A DNA stretch of 64,000 nt, taken from the NCBI GenBank assembly GCA_024811115.1, contig JAKOGH010000733.1, positions 248,001 to 312,000 of the forward strand, given 5' to 3'. Positions 44,661-55,851 of this stretch are shown here, one piece after another (within the stretch, counting starts at the first letter, position 1; every line of letters starts with the position of its first letter). The stretch is from Terana coerulea (lineage: Eukaryota > Basidiomycota > Agaricomycetes > Polyporales > Phanerochaetaceae). The notes beneath the pieces are model-generated. The model saw nothing but the letters and a program-made list of their open reading frames with translations. It did no database searches and had not been told where the DNA came from. Position numbers and translations under genes: made by a program.

Positions 44661-46940
44661 ACGTTCCATCCCGCCCGGGTGCATTCCCACGCCCCCTTCG
44701 TGGCGTCCGAGTGGGTGAGTGATGTGGGACTAGGTCGAGGCGGGTGAGATCCTTGTATACACTACACCGAGCCGACACGGCGGCGTTGAGCTGACTAGTG
44801 CTTACAGCGCTCTTGTGATATTGATCAGTGCAAAGCAAACATCCGTGCGTACTGCTCTATACAGTACCGTGCCAGCGTGCGCGTACGAGTCTGTCGTATA
44901 AGGATTCCGAGTCCGCGTCCACACGAGATATCAAGACCCTAGACTCGCATGCATTCACGTCATGTGCCGCGATGCCGACGGAGCGAATGCGACAGAGGCC
45001 GAGCACTGGCACCCCTTGAACCTTCCTACAAAGTTGTTGCCACCGAAACGTGCCGCAGCCCCTCCGGAATGTCGGGGTGCGAGCTTCCCAGAGTCACGGT
45101 CCGACTGCAGAACGCCAGGACGACCTCGGACCAGGGGACGACCCTTGAAGGCGGCCCGGGTTTGTACGGACCAGGCGGCGTTCGTGGCGTCTGCACGCGC
45201 TGGCTAACGAACAAAAAAAGTCGGGAGGACGACGCGCCGCGAACTAGAGGAGACGTCGCTTGCGAGCGGGCCATATGGATGTCAGTACTGGCATAAAACA
45301 GAGAACCACGGCGTGCAGGCACGCCCGATTGGCGCGAGCCAGTCCGCAGTCGTCCATATGGAAGAGAGGCTATGGGATCCCGATTGTGTGGTCAGGGAGA
45401 AGCACGAGGTACAGGTCTCTCAAGCCCAAACGCCGTCGGTCCGCCAGCCTTCGCTTAGTGGAGCAGGTGGCGGTGAGTCAAGCCTTACTCAGGCCTGCCG
45501 GCGGTTTGCAGACCCTGCAAGACCGTGGCTTTCGTGTGGCTTCGTGGCTTGTGTGGGCACCAATCGAAACTTCTGTCTGAGCATAGCAAAGCGGGGGAAC
45601 GTCGTTACATTTGGGTCATTCTCTATTGATATTGATGCCGGAGCATAAAAGATAGCGTAGATCTTGACATGTGTGCAATCGTGCTTCATACTCACCGATT
45701 GAGTACCATCTGGGCAGTAAACATAGATACAAGTGTAGAATGCATGCCGCTGATGCTGTTGGTGATAGCGCTGTACCAGCGAGTTCGTCACTGGCATGAG
45801 GTGGTAGAGCTGGCTGACGGTCCCTGGATAGGAGCAGAAGTTCACATCGACGCAGTTGGCGTAATTTTAGATAGCGCAAGTAGTGCTGGTGACTGCGGGG
45901 CCAAGTGGGTTGGGAGCGCGTCATCCGACCAGCGCTGCTGTGAACTGGTGTGAGCTTATTTCTATACTAATCAGCTATTGAGTCAAGTGCATCACCTCCA
46001 CATATGGCAGTCTGCCAGCCGACGTCTGCACCGTGCAGCTCGTCGCCGTCGCCGTGCGCCGCGCGATGTGATTTTTGTCGCTGCTCGGCGTGCTCGTATG
46101 ACCGATCGGGCACGGCAGCTATTTATAGCGTCAGATACCGGGGATGCGGAGGCGCATCACAGTGATCGGTGCTCAGATCGGAAAACGGGGAATTTTCTCG
46201 CAGATTTTAGCCGTTGTGGCGCCGGCCGCCGACGCCGGCACCCGGGATCCGCCGTCGCAGCCGCGCACAACAGGTCGGGACGGCGGGTTGACGGCGGGGC
46301 CCCACCACTGCCCGGCGGTCGATGCTCGACGTCGCGCTCGATGTCATTCCCAACGGCGCCTGTCAACCCTTTCTCATACCACCACGTCGTCGTCTGCAGC
46401 GACCTCTGCTTGTCGACATCTCCGGCTCCTTCAAGTTTCTCATTGCCACCACATCCTCGTCGCTCGAGCTGCACGATGTGCGGCGCAGCGAGCACGCAAT
46501 CATAGCGCGTTACCCGAATGCCCCCGCCGGTTGCCGTATTTGTCCACTCGAGCGGAAGCCAGAATGCCGGTATGCCTATATGCTTGATCCACCCTTTCAA
46601 TTTTCAGCTCGTCTGCTGCCGGCAGCCATCCCGCAGCTTGCTGATTCCCGCGCAGAAGGAGCGGAGGGCGGTCTGCTCGCTGTATGCGCTGGTGTGCGCC
46701 GGGGATCGCCACGACGGGCGCGTTGTGGGAGGGTCGCTCGGGGGGGGGCGGCGGCGTATGGAGAGCCAAAGCGGCCACTCCGCCGATCGAGACGGGCGGA
46801 CGGATGTGCGATCTGGATACAGCAACGGCTCAGGAACGGACGTTCCGCTGGAAAGCCGCTAGAATAGCGCCGTGGGCCATATGGGTCATTGGTTCCTCAT
46901 CAAATCAATGCCATAGGACTCCATCCTCGACCAAGGTTCG

Positions 46941-46947
46941 TATAAAA
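46941..46947 (+). promoter_or_regulatory. Possible TATA box of the POT transporter gene
   Basis: TATAAAA about 120 bases upstream of ATG 47063. A pyrimidine-rich stretch lies between it and the start codon, as is common in fungal promoters. Confidence 0.45.
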
Positions 46948-47062
46948 TTCCCAAGGCCGGTCTCTCTCCTCAGCGAACTCCCTTCCCCCTCCATCTCTCC
47001 GCGCCAAGCGACCCCATCCCCCATCTGCAGTACTCCGTCACCCAGAGTCACTGAACACAACG

Positions 47063-49161
47063 ATGGCAGGCTTGCAGACAGATGACGCCGTGTTCGCCGG
47101 GTACGCGGAAGCCGACCGCGACCAGTACGTGCTCGAGAAGAAGCTCGGCGCCTCCGAGCACGACCACATCGTGTCCGAGACCGCCTCGCACGAGCTCGAC
47201 GGTGTTCACGACGGGCTTCAGTTCCCCACCGACGAGGAGCGGGACACCCTCCGCCGCGTCGCTGATAATATCCCATGGAATGCATACCGTGAGTATAACA
47301 CCTGTTGGCATCTCATATGGGGATCTCTTCTGACGTCCATTGGCAATCAGTTATCGCATTCGTGGAACTTTGTGAACGGTTCTCCTACTACGGAGCAACC
47401 GTCGTCTTCGTACGTGCCCGCCATCACGCATATCACCACATGTCATTGATATCACACGGTACATGTAGACGAACTTCATTCAGCAGCCCCTGCCACCAAA
47501 CTCAAAGACGGGTGCCTCGGTCCTTCAGCCAGGTGCCCTTGGCTTGGGCCAGCGTGCGTCCACCGGTATCAGCACATTCAACAGCTTCTGGTAAGTTCTC
47601 ACACAATTGCCCCGATGGGTTAGCAGCCGCTGATTGAACGCTCACACAGGGTCTATGTCATCCCCTTGTTCGGTGCTTACATTGCCGACACGAGATGGGG
47701 TCGGTTCAAGACCGTCTGCGTGTCGGTCGCCATCGCGCTCTTCGGTCACGTCCTCCTCATCATCTCGGCGGTGCCCGGTGTCATTGACAAGAGCAATGGC
47801 TCACTCGCTTGCTTCGTCATCGCAATCATTATTATGGGTGTCGGTACCGGTGGCTTCAAGGCCAACATCTCACCGCTCGTTGCTGAGCAATACCGCCGCT
47901 CCAAACTGTTCGTCAACACTACCAGGAAGGGAGAGCGCGTCATTGTCGATCCCGCTTTGACGACCACCAGGATCTACATGGTGTGTGCTCCCGATCCGCT
48001 TCAGATGTGCAATCGGCTAACGCACCTCACAGTACTTCTACCTCTTCATCAACATCGGTGCTCTCATCGGCCAGATCGGCATGGCGTACTCCGAGAAATA
48101 CGTCGGCTACTGGCTCGCCTTCATGCTCCCCACCGCCCTCTTTTTGTTCTGCCCGATCGTCCTCTGGATGGGCCGCAACCAGTACGTCAAGTCGCCCCCA
48201 AGAGGCTCCGTCCTTGGCCAGGCTTTCCGCGTCTGGCGCCAGGCGCTCAAGGGCCGTATCCACCTGAACCCCGTGCGCACCTGGAGGGATATTTGCGCCG
48301 CAGACTTCTGGGAAACCGCGAAGCCCAGCCACTTCTCGGATGAGACTCGCCCGCGCTGGATGACTTTCGACGACCAGTGGGTCGGATGAGGTCAAGCGTG
48401 GCTTCAAGGCCTGCTCCGTCTTCTTTGTGGTACCCCATCTACTGTGCGTTGTCCTTTCCCTCAATCATTTACGACTGTAATACTTATCAATGATGGCAGG
48501 GCTCACTTACAACCAGCTGAACAACAACCTTACCTCCCAGGCCGCCGTCATGTCCACGCACGGCGTGCCCAACGACGTCCTCTCCAACCTCGACCCCTTC
48601 GCGCTCATCATCTTCATCCCGATCTTTGACCTGTTCATCTACCCCGGTCTGCGCCGCGTCGGCATCAACTTCACGCCGCTCAAGAAGATCACGCTCGGGT
48701 TCTTCACCGGCGCGGCCGCGATGGCGTGGGCCGCCGTCGTGCAGCACTACATCTACAAGACGAACCCGTGCGGGAACATGGCGGCGACGTGCGTGGACGG
48801 GAACAACAACCCGCTCGTCAGCCCGCTGAACGTGTGGATCCAGACGGGCTCGTACGTGCTCATCGCGTTCAGCGAGATCCTCGCGTCGATCACCGGCTTG
48901 GAGTACGCGTTCACGAAGGCGCCGAAGAACATGCGGAGCCTCGTGATGGCCGTGTTCCTGTTCATGAGCGCGCTGAGCAGCGCGCTCGGCGAGGCGTTCG
49001 TGTCGCTCTCCGCGGACCCGCTGCTCGTGTGGAACTACGGCGTCATGGGCGTGCTCGCGGCCGTCTCCGGCATAATCTTCTGGTTCCAGTACCGCCACCT
49101 CGACAACCAGGAGGACGAGCTGAACGCGATTGGCGAGGGTCAGTTCGACGAGAAGCACTGA
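47063..49161 (+). CDS. POT/PTR2-family proton-coupled oligopeptide transporter, two frameshifts
   Basis: The start at ATG 47063 gives a hydrophilic N-terminus. Exon 2 carries the PTR signature (VELCERFSYYGATVVF). The VPLF-type helix (VYVIPLFGAYIADTRWGR) begins near 47,649, and GTGGFKANISPLVAEQY near 47,850 is the second POT signature. The last exon ends with several helices and stop TGA at 49,159-49,161. These plasma-membrane proteins import di- and tripeptides with protons. Two extra bases disturb the frame before the last intron: one at 48,384-48,385 (between QWV and DEVKRGF) and one near 48,427 (between SVFF and WYPIYW). Neither lies at a splice site. Removing both joins the conserved segments smoothly across the intron into LTYNQLNNNL. 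Confidence 0.9.
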
Positions 49162-50751
49162 GGTGCTCTGAACCACCGCAGTGGATATAGTGTTGTGGGT
49201 GTTGGGGTGAGGGCGGTGGGATGTGGTCTTGCACTGGATGTCGGAGGAAATGTAGCACGTTGTGCATACTCTGAGCGTGGTCACGAACGTAGGAGTTTGT
49301 GTACACTAGTCGGTTGTAATCTTAATATTCTTGCTTCATCACCGTCTCATGCAGGCACCGGCGCACGGCCTCTTGCGCAGCTCTCGCTGCGGGGAAGGCT
49401 GGAGGCGTAGGGTTGTGGACGCCTGTGGGCGCCGCCCGATGCGCTGCGCCTGATCGTCACGATCTCCGCTCTGCAAAGCCCGCGAGCACCGCGCCGACGC
49501 CACGATGCCCTTGGTGGTGAGGTGAGATCGCGCTTGGCCGTGGGCCAAGACACCGCCATCAAGGCGTACCATGAGCTCCCCCGGCGCGCACTGGCCGTCG
49601 GTCTGGAAGGGGCGATGGACGTGGCGCAACCCCGCCCAGGCACCGGCGCCTTGCTACGTGCACCGGAGCCTTTTCTTCGTTTTCGGTGAGGCGGCATGGT
49701 GAGCGAATATGCCGTGGCGATGGGTTAGCGTTATTCAAGACAGCACAATATTGTTATCCGAGTGTGAATAGTTGTAAACCGTTGTGTGCGTATCTGAGCA
49801 AGCACTGCTCGTGGACAGATGTAGGCTGGAACGGTATGCGTACGCGCATCCCATGCACTACGGCAGTGGCGACGTCGGGCGGCGCCGCCGGGTGCGTCAG
49901 ACACAGCGCGTAAGCTCGCACGCTGGCCGGTGGATGAGCGATTACTTCTCGGAGGGTGCCCGGATTGCTGAGGATGATGTGAAAGGGAAACTGGTAGACG
50001 CAGCCCTGCGTTGAACGTTGTACGACATTCATACGGCGTACGTTTATCATGACGACCCACGGAAGAAATATCCTGGCGTGGCCGCGCGGTCTGGGTTCAT
50101 TTCAACTTCTCGTGTGTTCTCTCTGGCCCACGAAGACTTAGGCGACAGCCGCTGTTTATAGAGTTCGGGTGCACTTGGAGCTGCTCTTACCTGCACTGGT
50201 GAGTGGTAGGAATACTCGATTCGGATACGATGAATCAATGATCCTCACCAGATGATATTAAATGAAACCCTTAGGCCAGCGTATCGGCTTACGCTAGCAG
50301 CTAAGAGAAGGCTCAGGCTAACCTGCTTTCTGGTCGTCGATGCGTGCTAAACGGTCTGGTAAGAGCGCAGAGGACTTGGTAACAGACAGCTGGTTCTGTA
50401 CAGTAACAGAGATTGTCTTGGGTAAGCCTTAGTCGCTCCCTAAGCATTTGCAGTTCTCCGTCAGTCTTTGAACAACGAAGAATGATCCGAGCTCTCCGAG
50501 AACATGGTGGTAGCGAGAAAGTGTCTAATAAATTTCGGAGGGCGCGCTCCGAGCGATTACATAATCCGGCTTGCCCATCCCGCTGATCCGTCGTCCGCCC
50601 AGAGCCATCGCGGCGCGCGCATCCCATGAAGCTGTTCTTGCCCGCAACCTTCGTGCTAAGTGCATGCATGCAAGCCGGTGGCGGTAAACGACGTAGGCAC
50701 CTCATTTCCTCGCAAAAACGAGTACTTACGCAACGAACCACTCGCAGGAAC
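49162..50751. other. Intergenic, no gene recognised
   Basis: Starts with the POT 3' flank and ends with the leader of the cupin gene. The GC-rich frames at 49,339-49,697 (minus) and the long minus frame at 50,313-51,083 are unsupported; the latter is antisense to the cupin exon. Confidence 0.45.
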
Positions 50752-51866
50752 ATGCTGCATCGTTTCCGGCCCTGGGCCGGCGTGTCGCGGTGCACTCGCT
50801 GGCTGCAAACGCCGGCCGACAGAGGCGTTCGCTTGTTGGACTCGGAGCTCGCCATGCAAAGGCACCTCGCCGGGTGGAGCGAATGCAGCATCCCGGGGCG
50901 CGTGCCGTACCACGTGCTCGGGGATCCTTTTCCCGTCGACGCGCCTGTGCTGTTCCGCGCCGACGCCGCCGCGCAGGGCGCGCCGGGCTCGGAGTCGCGT
51001 GCCAAGCGGTTCATGGACGCGTTGAAGAAGCAGGAAGACAGCGCCGTGGACGTCGAGCTCGGGACGTACGACCAGCTGGACACCGAGCATTTCGATCAGA
51101 TCAGCATGTCCCTCGGACGATACGCGCAGTGGTTGGAGGAGAACACCTCCGGCGAGGTCGACGGAAAACAGCTCTATCTCGCTCAGTGGGGCGGAAACAG
51201 CCAGGTACTGCGGTTGCGATGCGCTGCGCTTAGCGTATGCTGAATGGGCTGTAGATCCTTGCAGACGGAACCAAGATGCCGGAGGTCCTGCGGCCGCTCC
51301 TGGACGCCGGAACCATGGACTTGTACACCAACGCAGTCTTCCTCGGCCCTACCGGTGCTGTCGGTGTTCTACATCTTCTCAGCTGCATGAGCTGCGCTGA
51401 CGGCCCATCGCTGATGCAGGTCACGCCCTTCCACTTCGACCGCTACATGAACCTCTTCCACCTCCAGGCCGCCTCCGACCCGCGTGCGTTCGCTAAGCAC
51501 GTCATCCTCCTCCCGCCGTCCTTCGCGCCCTTCGTCCGGCGCGCGGGCGAGATCCCGTGGTCGCGCAACACCGTCGCCCTCCGCGCGCGGCTCGGCGCCG
51601 CCGCCACCGATCCCGCCACCGGCGACGTCGGGTTTACCCTGTGGTCGGACATGCACCGCAGCACGGCGGAAGCGATGGAGAGCGAAGCTGTCGCGTGCGT
51701 CCTCCGGGAGGGCGAGACGCTCTTCATCCCCAAGGGCTGGTGGCACCGCGTGCAGAACGTCGCGCTCTGCGACAGAGCGGAGCTGCCGGAGCATGCAGGC
51801 TGGACGGCCGGCGTATCCTGGTGGTTCCTACCTCGTACCAGGCTGATGACTTCGACAACGACGTGA
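50752..51866 (+). CDS. Cupin_8/JmjC-like protein, probable Fe(II)/2-oxoglutarate enzyme
   Basis: Three exons (50752-51204, 51255-51359, 51420-51866) keep frame for 334 residues. The metal motif is TPFHFDRYMNLF (His-x-Asp), and the distal His lies in FIPKGWWHRVQN about 110 residues later, the spacing expected of the JmjC fold. The family includes protein and tRNA hydroxylases and histone demethylases; the substrate here is unknown. The start is uncertain: ATG 50752 follows directly after a CAG that could be a splice acceptor, so an upstream exon is possible. The final ten or so codons (TRLMTSTTT) look unlike coding sequence and may lie past another splice site. Confidence 0.75.
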
Positions 51867-52398
51867 TGAGCGTTTTCCCTGCTGTATGATATGCTGGTAA
51901 TCTCAAGATGTATGCGCCAAGCAGAGAGATGACTGCAGACACACCGTCCTGGTTTGGTCCTTATACCTTCGCCCAGCGGGATTGGTGGACTGCCCTCTGT
52001 GATCCTCCCCTTTGCTGTATCCGACACCTACAACCTCGGACCTCAAGGAGGGGAACCCTACCATCTATTTCCCTCTCATTCACCGTACGCGGAACAAAAA
52101 TACGAGCAAACACTACCAATGGCATCATAGGTAGGTACTGGGCATAGTACATAGACGGCGTGGGAGAGAACATGGATGCTACAATGGAGGGACAAACGTG
52201 GAGTGAGGTGAGAAATTAGTATAAGTAATGCATTGTCGGCAGGGCGAGACTGCGAATGTGTTAAATGAGGGATATAGACACGTTATAAGCGATGATATGA
52301 AGAAAATCCGAAGCATGCAAAGGTCATAAGTCATATACCAGATAAAAATCACCGGCAAACCGTCCGTGTGTCTAATCCAGCGCAGTATCCAGCGCCGC
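51867..52398. other. Intergenic between convergent genes
   Basis: Holds the 3' flanks of the cupin gene (plus) and ATG13 (minus). Nothing else was seen. Confidence 0.5.
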
Positions 52399-54889
52399 TC
52401 AACCCGTCCAGTCGCGCCCGCGGCTCCGCCTGCGCTCGTTGTCGTCGCACTCCGGGTCCATCCGGCCCAGCACCTCGCCCGACGCGATGCTCACGTTCGA
52501 CGTCACGCTCCCCGTCGACGCGAGGCGTGGCCGTATATACGCGTCGGGGAGGGGGATCCCAACGTCGATGGGCGGCCGCCTCCGTGTCGGCGGCTGCGGC
52601 GCGGGCGCATCGTCCCTCTCCGCGAAGGCGTTGCGGTCTAGCGTCCGCCGTCCGACCGTCGGCGGCCCGATGGTCGAGGGCCCCGAGCTGGGTGCGCGCG
52701 CCGTGGACGACCCCGTGCTGCCCTCCCGCTCGCGGTCCTTCCGCCGCCCCAGCCCGTTCAGGCTCGCGAAGAACGTGTCGCTCATCTGCCGCAGCTTCTC
52801 GTCAACGGCGGACGCCGTGGTAAGCATCGGCTGCGCAGTGGAACCGAGGCGGTGTTCCGGCGACGTGTCCGTTTCCGTCTCTGGCGCAGTGACAGGTGGG
52901 GGCTCCACGGTACTGTCAGTCGTATCCTGAGCCCCTTGCTCGCGCCGACTGCTCAGCGGCTGGCGAGCGTCTATCTGCTGAACAAAGTTGGAGAGGTCAT
53001 CGTCTTCCGTCGTTGCACTCAGGAATGAGGTCTACAAAATTCAAAGGCATCGAAAATTGAGTAGAAAGATTGATGCAACAAGCGAACTAACTTACCGGCG
53101 CGCGGTCAGCCGGCGTCGATCCACTCGCAGAACTTCCCGGACTGCTGGTCACATTCGGAGTGGAGGCGTACCGATGGCCGAAACTGCTTCTGTACCGTCT
53201 TGCGCCAGGGACAGGAGGCGATTCACTGGGTGCGCCAGTGGCTCCATCTGCAGAAGTAAGTGACCGTCTGTCACTTAGACTCGACGGTGCCATTGGCGGT
53301 GATGGGCGCGGTGGTGGTACGGGCGACCCGGGTAGTCGAGAGGCACCGGCGCCAATGGGTGATGGCAATGCGGGCGGACGAGAGGAGGTTGGAGAGCTAG
53401 TACTGTGGACGGGACGTGAAGGCAGCGAGGGACCGCCCGTCAGTGGCGAATTATGTCTTAGAGAGGTGGACGGAGAATGTAGAGAAGGCGACCCGGAGGA
53501 CAAAGTGGAGGACTTGAAGGCATTCACTGGTGGCAGCGTAGGTCGACGAATGGGTAGAGGACCTGCTGCTGGAGAGTCCTAGAAAATCATGTCAGTACTG
53601 CACAAGGCGCGCGAATACATGACGCGCTTACCGTTCGAGCTATCCCAAAACTCTCTCTTCTGAGACGTGCAGCAAGCGCAGAGGGCGCCAAGTCCTCCCG
53701 AGAACTAATGGACGGCGTCCCGTGTCGTAGAGAAGACGTGTCGGACACACCCGACGCGGAGCCTGTGGCCGCGCCGGATGCCGCTCGCGTCATAGGGAGC
53801 GCGACATTCTGCGAACGGGGGCTGCGACTGATAGAGGTCGTACGACTATGTGATGGTGGGAGTACAAAGCGGTCGGCGGCAGACCGAGGTGGTGAGCGGG
53901 GCAGGGACGTTCGCATAGGCAAGCTGCCAGGCGAGCTCGCGAGGGAATCGCGCTGCTGGTTCCTCAGCAAGGTCGGCGTGAATTCGGGCCCCTCGTCCTG
54001 CGAGAGGAACCGCGATGATAGGAGAGACTCTCGATCAAAGACCTTGAACTCGGGCGTCGTAAGATAGGTCGTGGACAGCGTGAGCGTGCCTCTAGGATGA
54101 GGGACTGGCGGGAAGTCGTGTGATTGACGAGGTAAAGGCGTGCCTTGTACTGATGCATCTGCTTGCCAAGATTAGCATGTGCGGTACCGAGAATGGCGCA
54201 ACAAACAGTCAGTGAGGAATGAGCATCAATGTCGTGGAGGCAACGTGTTTTCTTACCAAAGCCCAGCACCCCTCCTGTTCCGCCCCGTTCTGATACACCC
54301 GCAGCTGAATGGAGAAGTTCCCGTTGGTGGCACCCCTCGGTCGCCCCCCACGTCTCGCTAACTTCCAGGCGGGCAGTATGCGAAGGAGCGTGAAGATGCT
54401 CCTGAAAAGCGAGATGCCATGCTTGTATATGGTCGGGGAGCAACGTCTGATCGTTCTTGGAGGTGCCCAAGGTGAGGCTGTGACGGTTGAGGTTCAAAGA
54501 CAAGGTTCCACGACTCGAGCACGATGTACTTCGGTGTCGGGTCGATAGGCACACGAGAGGTATCGGGCTCGATATGGGCGAGCACTTGATTAGGCGTTAG
54601 CTCGGGTATGCAGAGCAGAACTCGTAGCTGAAAGGTTGAAGGGAGGACAGTGGTCGATAGGGAGCGGTAGATGCGTGTATGCTCCTTGAATGCGTCTGTG
54701 TCTGGAGTCTCGAGATTGAACTGCAGATGTATCAGTACTGCTCAGGGGCACTGTCAGACGACTCACCCATTTGTCCACCTTCGCCTGAGGACCGGGCTCG
54801 ACCGCAGCCCGTGCATTATGGACGACGAGTGCAAGCTTGGTGAAGAACCTTTGAGCTATCTGGTCGGCCTTCTGGGTGTCATTGGACAT
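52399..54889 (-). CDS. ATG13: Autophagy-related protein 13
   Basis: The start at ATG 54889 gives MSNDTQKADQIAQRFFTKLA followed by VVHNARAAVEP. The first intron joins KVDKW to FNLETPD, and later exons carry PKYIVLESWNLVFEP; together these are the Atg13 HORMA domain. Next come long Ser/Pro-rich disordered exons (53,964-53,630, 53,580-53,100). The C-terminal exon contains EDDDLSNFVQQIDARQPLSS, characteristic of fungal Atg13, and ends at about 52,399. Atg13 links Atg1 kinase to Atg17 and is the target of TORC1 control in autophagy initiation. Its disordered part is where phosphorylation and Atg1/Atg17 binding take place in yeast. Exon borders in the HORMA part were only partly traced. Confidence 0.88.
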
Positions 54890-55851
54890 TGCAGACGGCG
54901 GGGCAGGTTCAGAAAGTGGGCTGGAACGCCTGAACAGACATCAGGACGGTTGGATATAGTCAGGAAATGGGGGTGCGGGCTGTGGTGGTCGTGGTTCGCA
55001 CGCAGCAGAGGATCCTCTATTTGGGTGCGTACTCCGAGGTAAGCAGGGTAAGCATTGTTTTGAAATGAGGTAAGTAGATCCCTGAAGTGGTACCGTACAA
55101 TCGGAGCTAGCGGAATGATCGCGTCATGATGCTCCGATAACATGTTCTGAAGCAAAGTAAGAAAGCTAAACTAATGCGCGTCGTTATGACGCTTGCCAAG
55201 AACATCCGCGACAGCTTCGTGAATGCCGGAGGGCTTCATTTAGATGTCAGTAAATAGACAATGCAGATATCCCGATACTATGCAGATCATGTTGTGAGTT
55301 TTGGCTGTGCTCTATCCCCTAAAGTTTTGCTGCATTGAACTAGGAAATGGAGGGATGCAGTGTGCGGATCCTCCATTCTGCGAACCTTGTCCCCACGCGA
55401 TAGCTTGCAGCTCACCGAATCATGCATGAACGTGTCTGAAACATGTGAGCTCTCCTAACTAGGGTCTCAATACACGGGGTACGGGTGACCGTACAGTGCA
55501 CTGTCCGTCAGACCCTTAGGAGCCTGGGCCAGCCCATTACTTATGAGATCCACGAGCAAGGTACACCGCACGGAAAGCTTGATTCGGATTTCGGAAGGTC
55601 AACAAGGACATAGCCCCGGCTGATGGCGACCGCTGAGGAGACTTGCATTCGGGACCGCCCTAAATTAACGGCTTCTCCTGCGAATACTCTAGCACGTTGG
55701 TCGACGTCACGGCTTCTCCATCGGGTTCATCGTTCTTAGGAGGCGAGTCGCAGTCGGAGGTTTGGATAAATAACGCCAGAGGGTATACTTATATTTCCGA
55801 TACAATGCAAGAGCTAAGAATACACATGAGATGAGACGGTGAGCAGGTAAC
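54890..55851. other. ATG13 promoter and intergenic
   Basis: No gene recognised. The minus frame at 54,856-55,155 overlaps the ATG13 start in another frame and has no domain. Confidence 0.5.

Larger units (their letters stand above)
44127..47062. other. Long stretch without a recognised gene
   Basis: Contains a TATA-like element for the gene at 43,581, a partial tRNA-like sequence at 44,624-44,660 and the POT transporter promoter. Frames at 45,489-45,950 and 46,144-46,867 occur on both strands in GC-rich sequence. They show no domain or splice logic and are probably chance. Confidence 0.45.

Noticed and set aside
44531..44838. Plus and minus frames containing FEPGSNQR-like sequence
   Set aside because: They are a read-through of the tRNA-like T arm, a well-known source of false proteins.
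45978..46867. Overlapping frames of 147-181 codons upstream of the POT gene
   Set aside because: Present on both strands in GC-rich sequence, low-complexity, without introns or domains. They probably reflect composition only.
48487..49284. 265-codon minus-strand frame, and a parallel plus frame at 48,726-49,190
   Set aside because: Both overlap the last exon of the POT transporter, whose own frame has clear membrane helices. The shadows are rich in Arg, His and Glu, a typical result of GC-biased third positions.
50313..51083. 256-codon minus-strand frame
   Set aside because: Antisense to the first cupin exon. The plus strand has three exons in agreeing phase and a metal-binding motif, while this frame has no domain.
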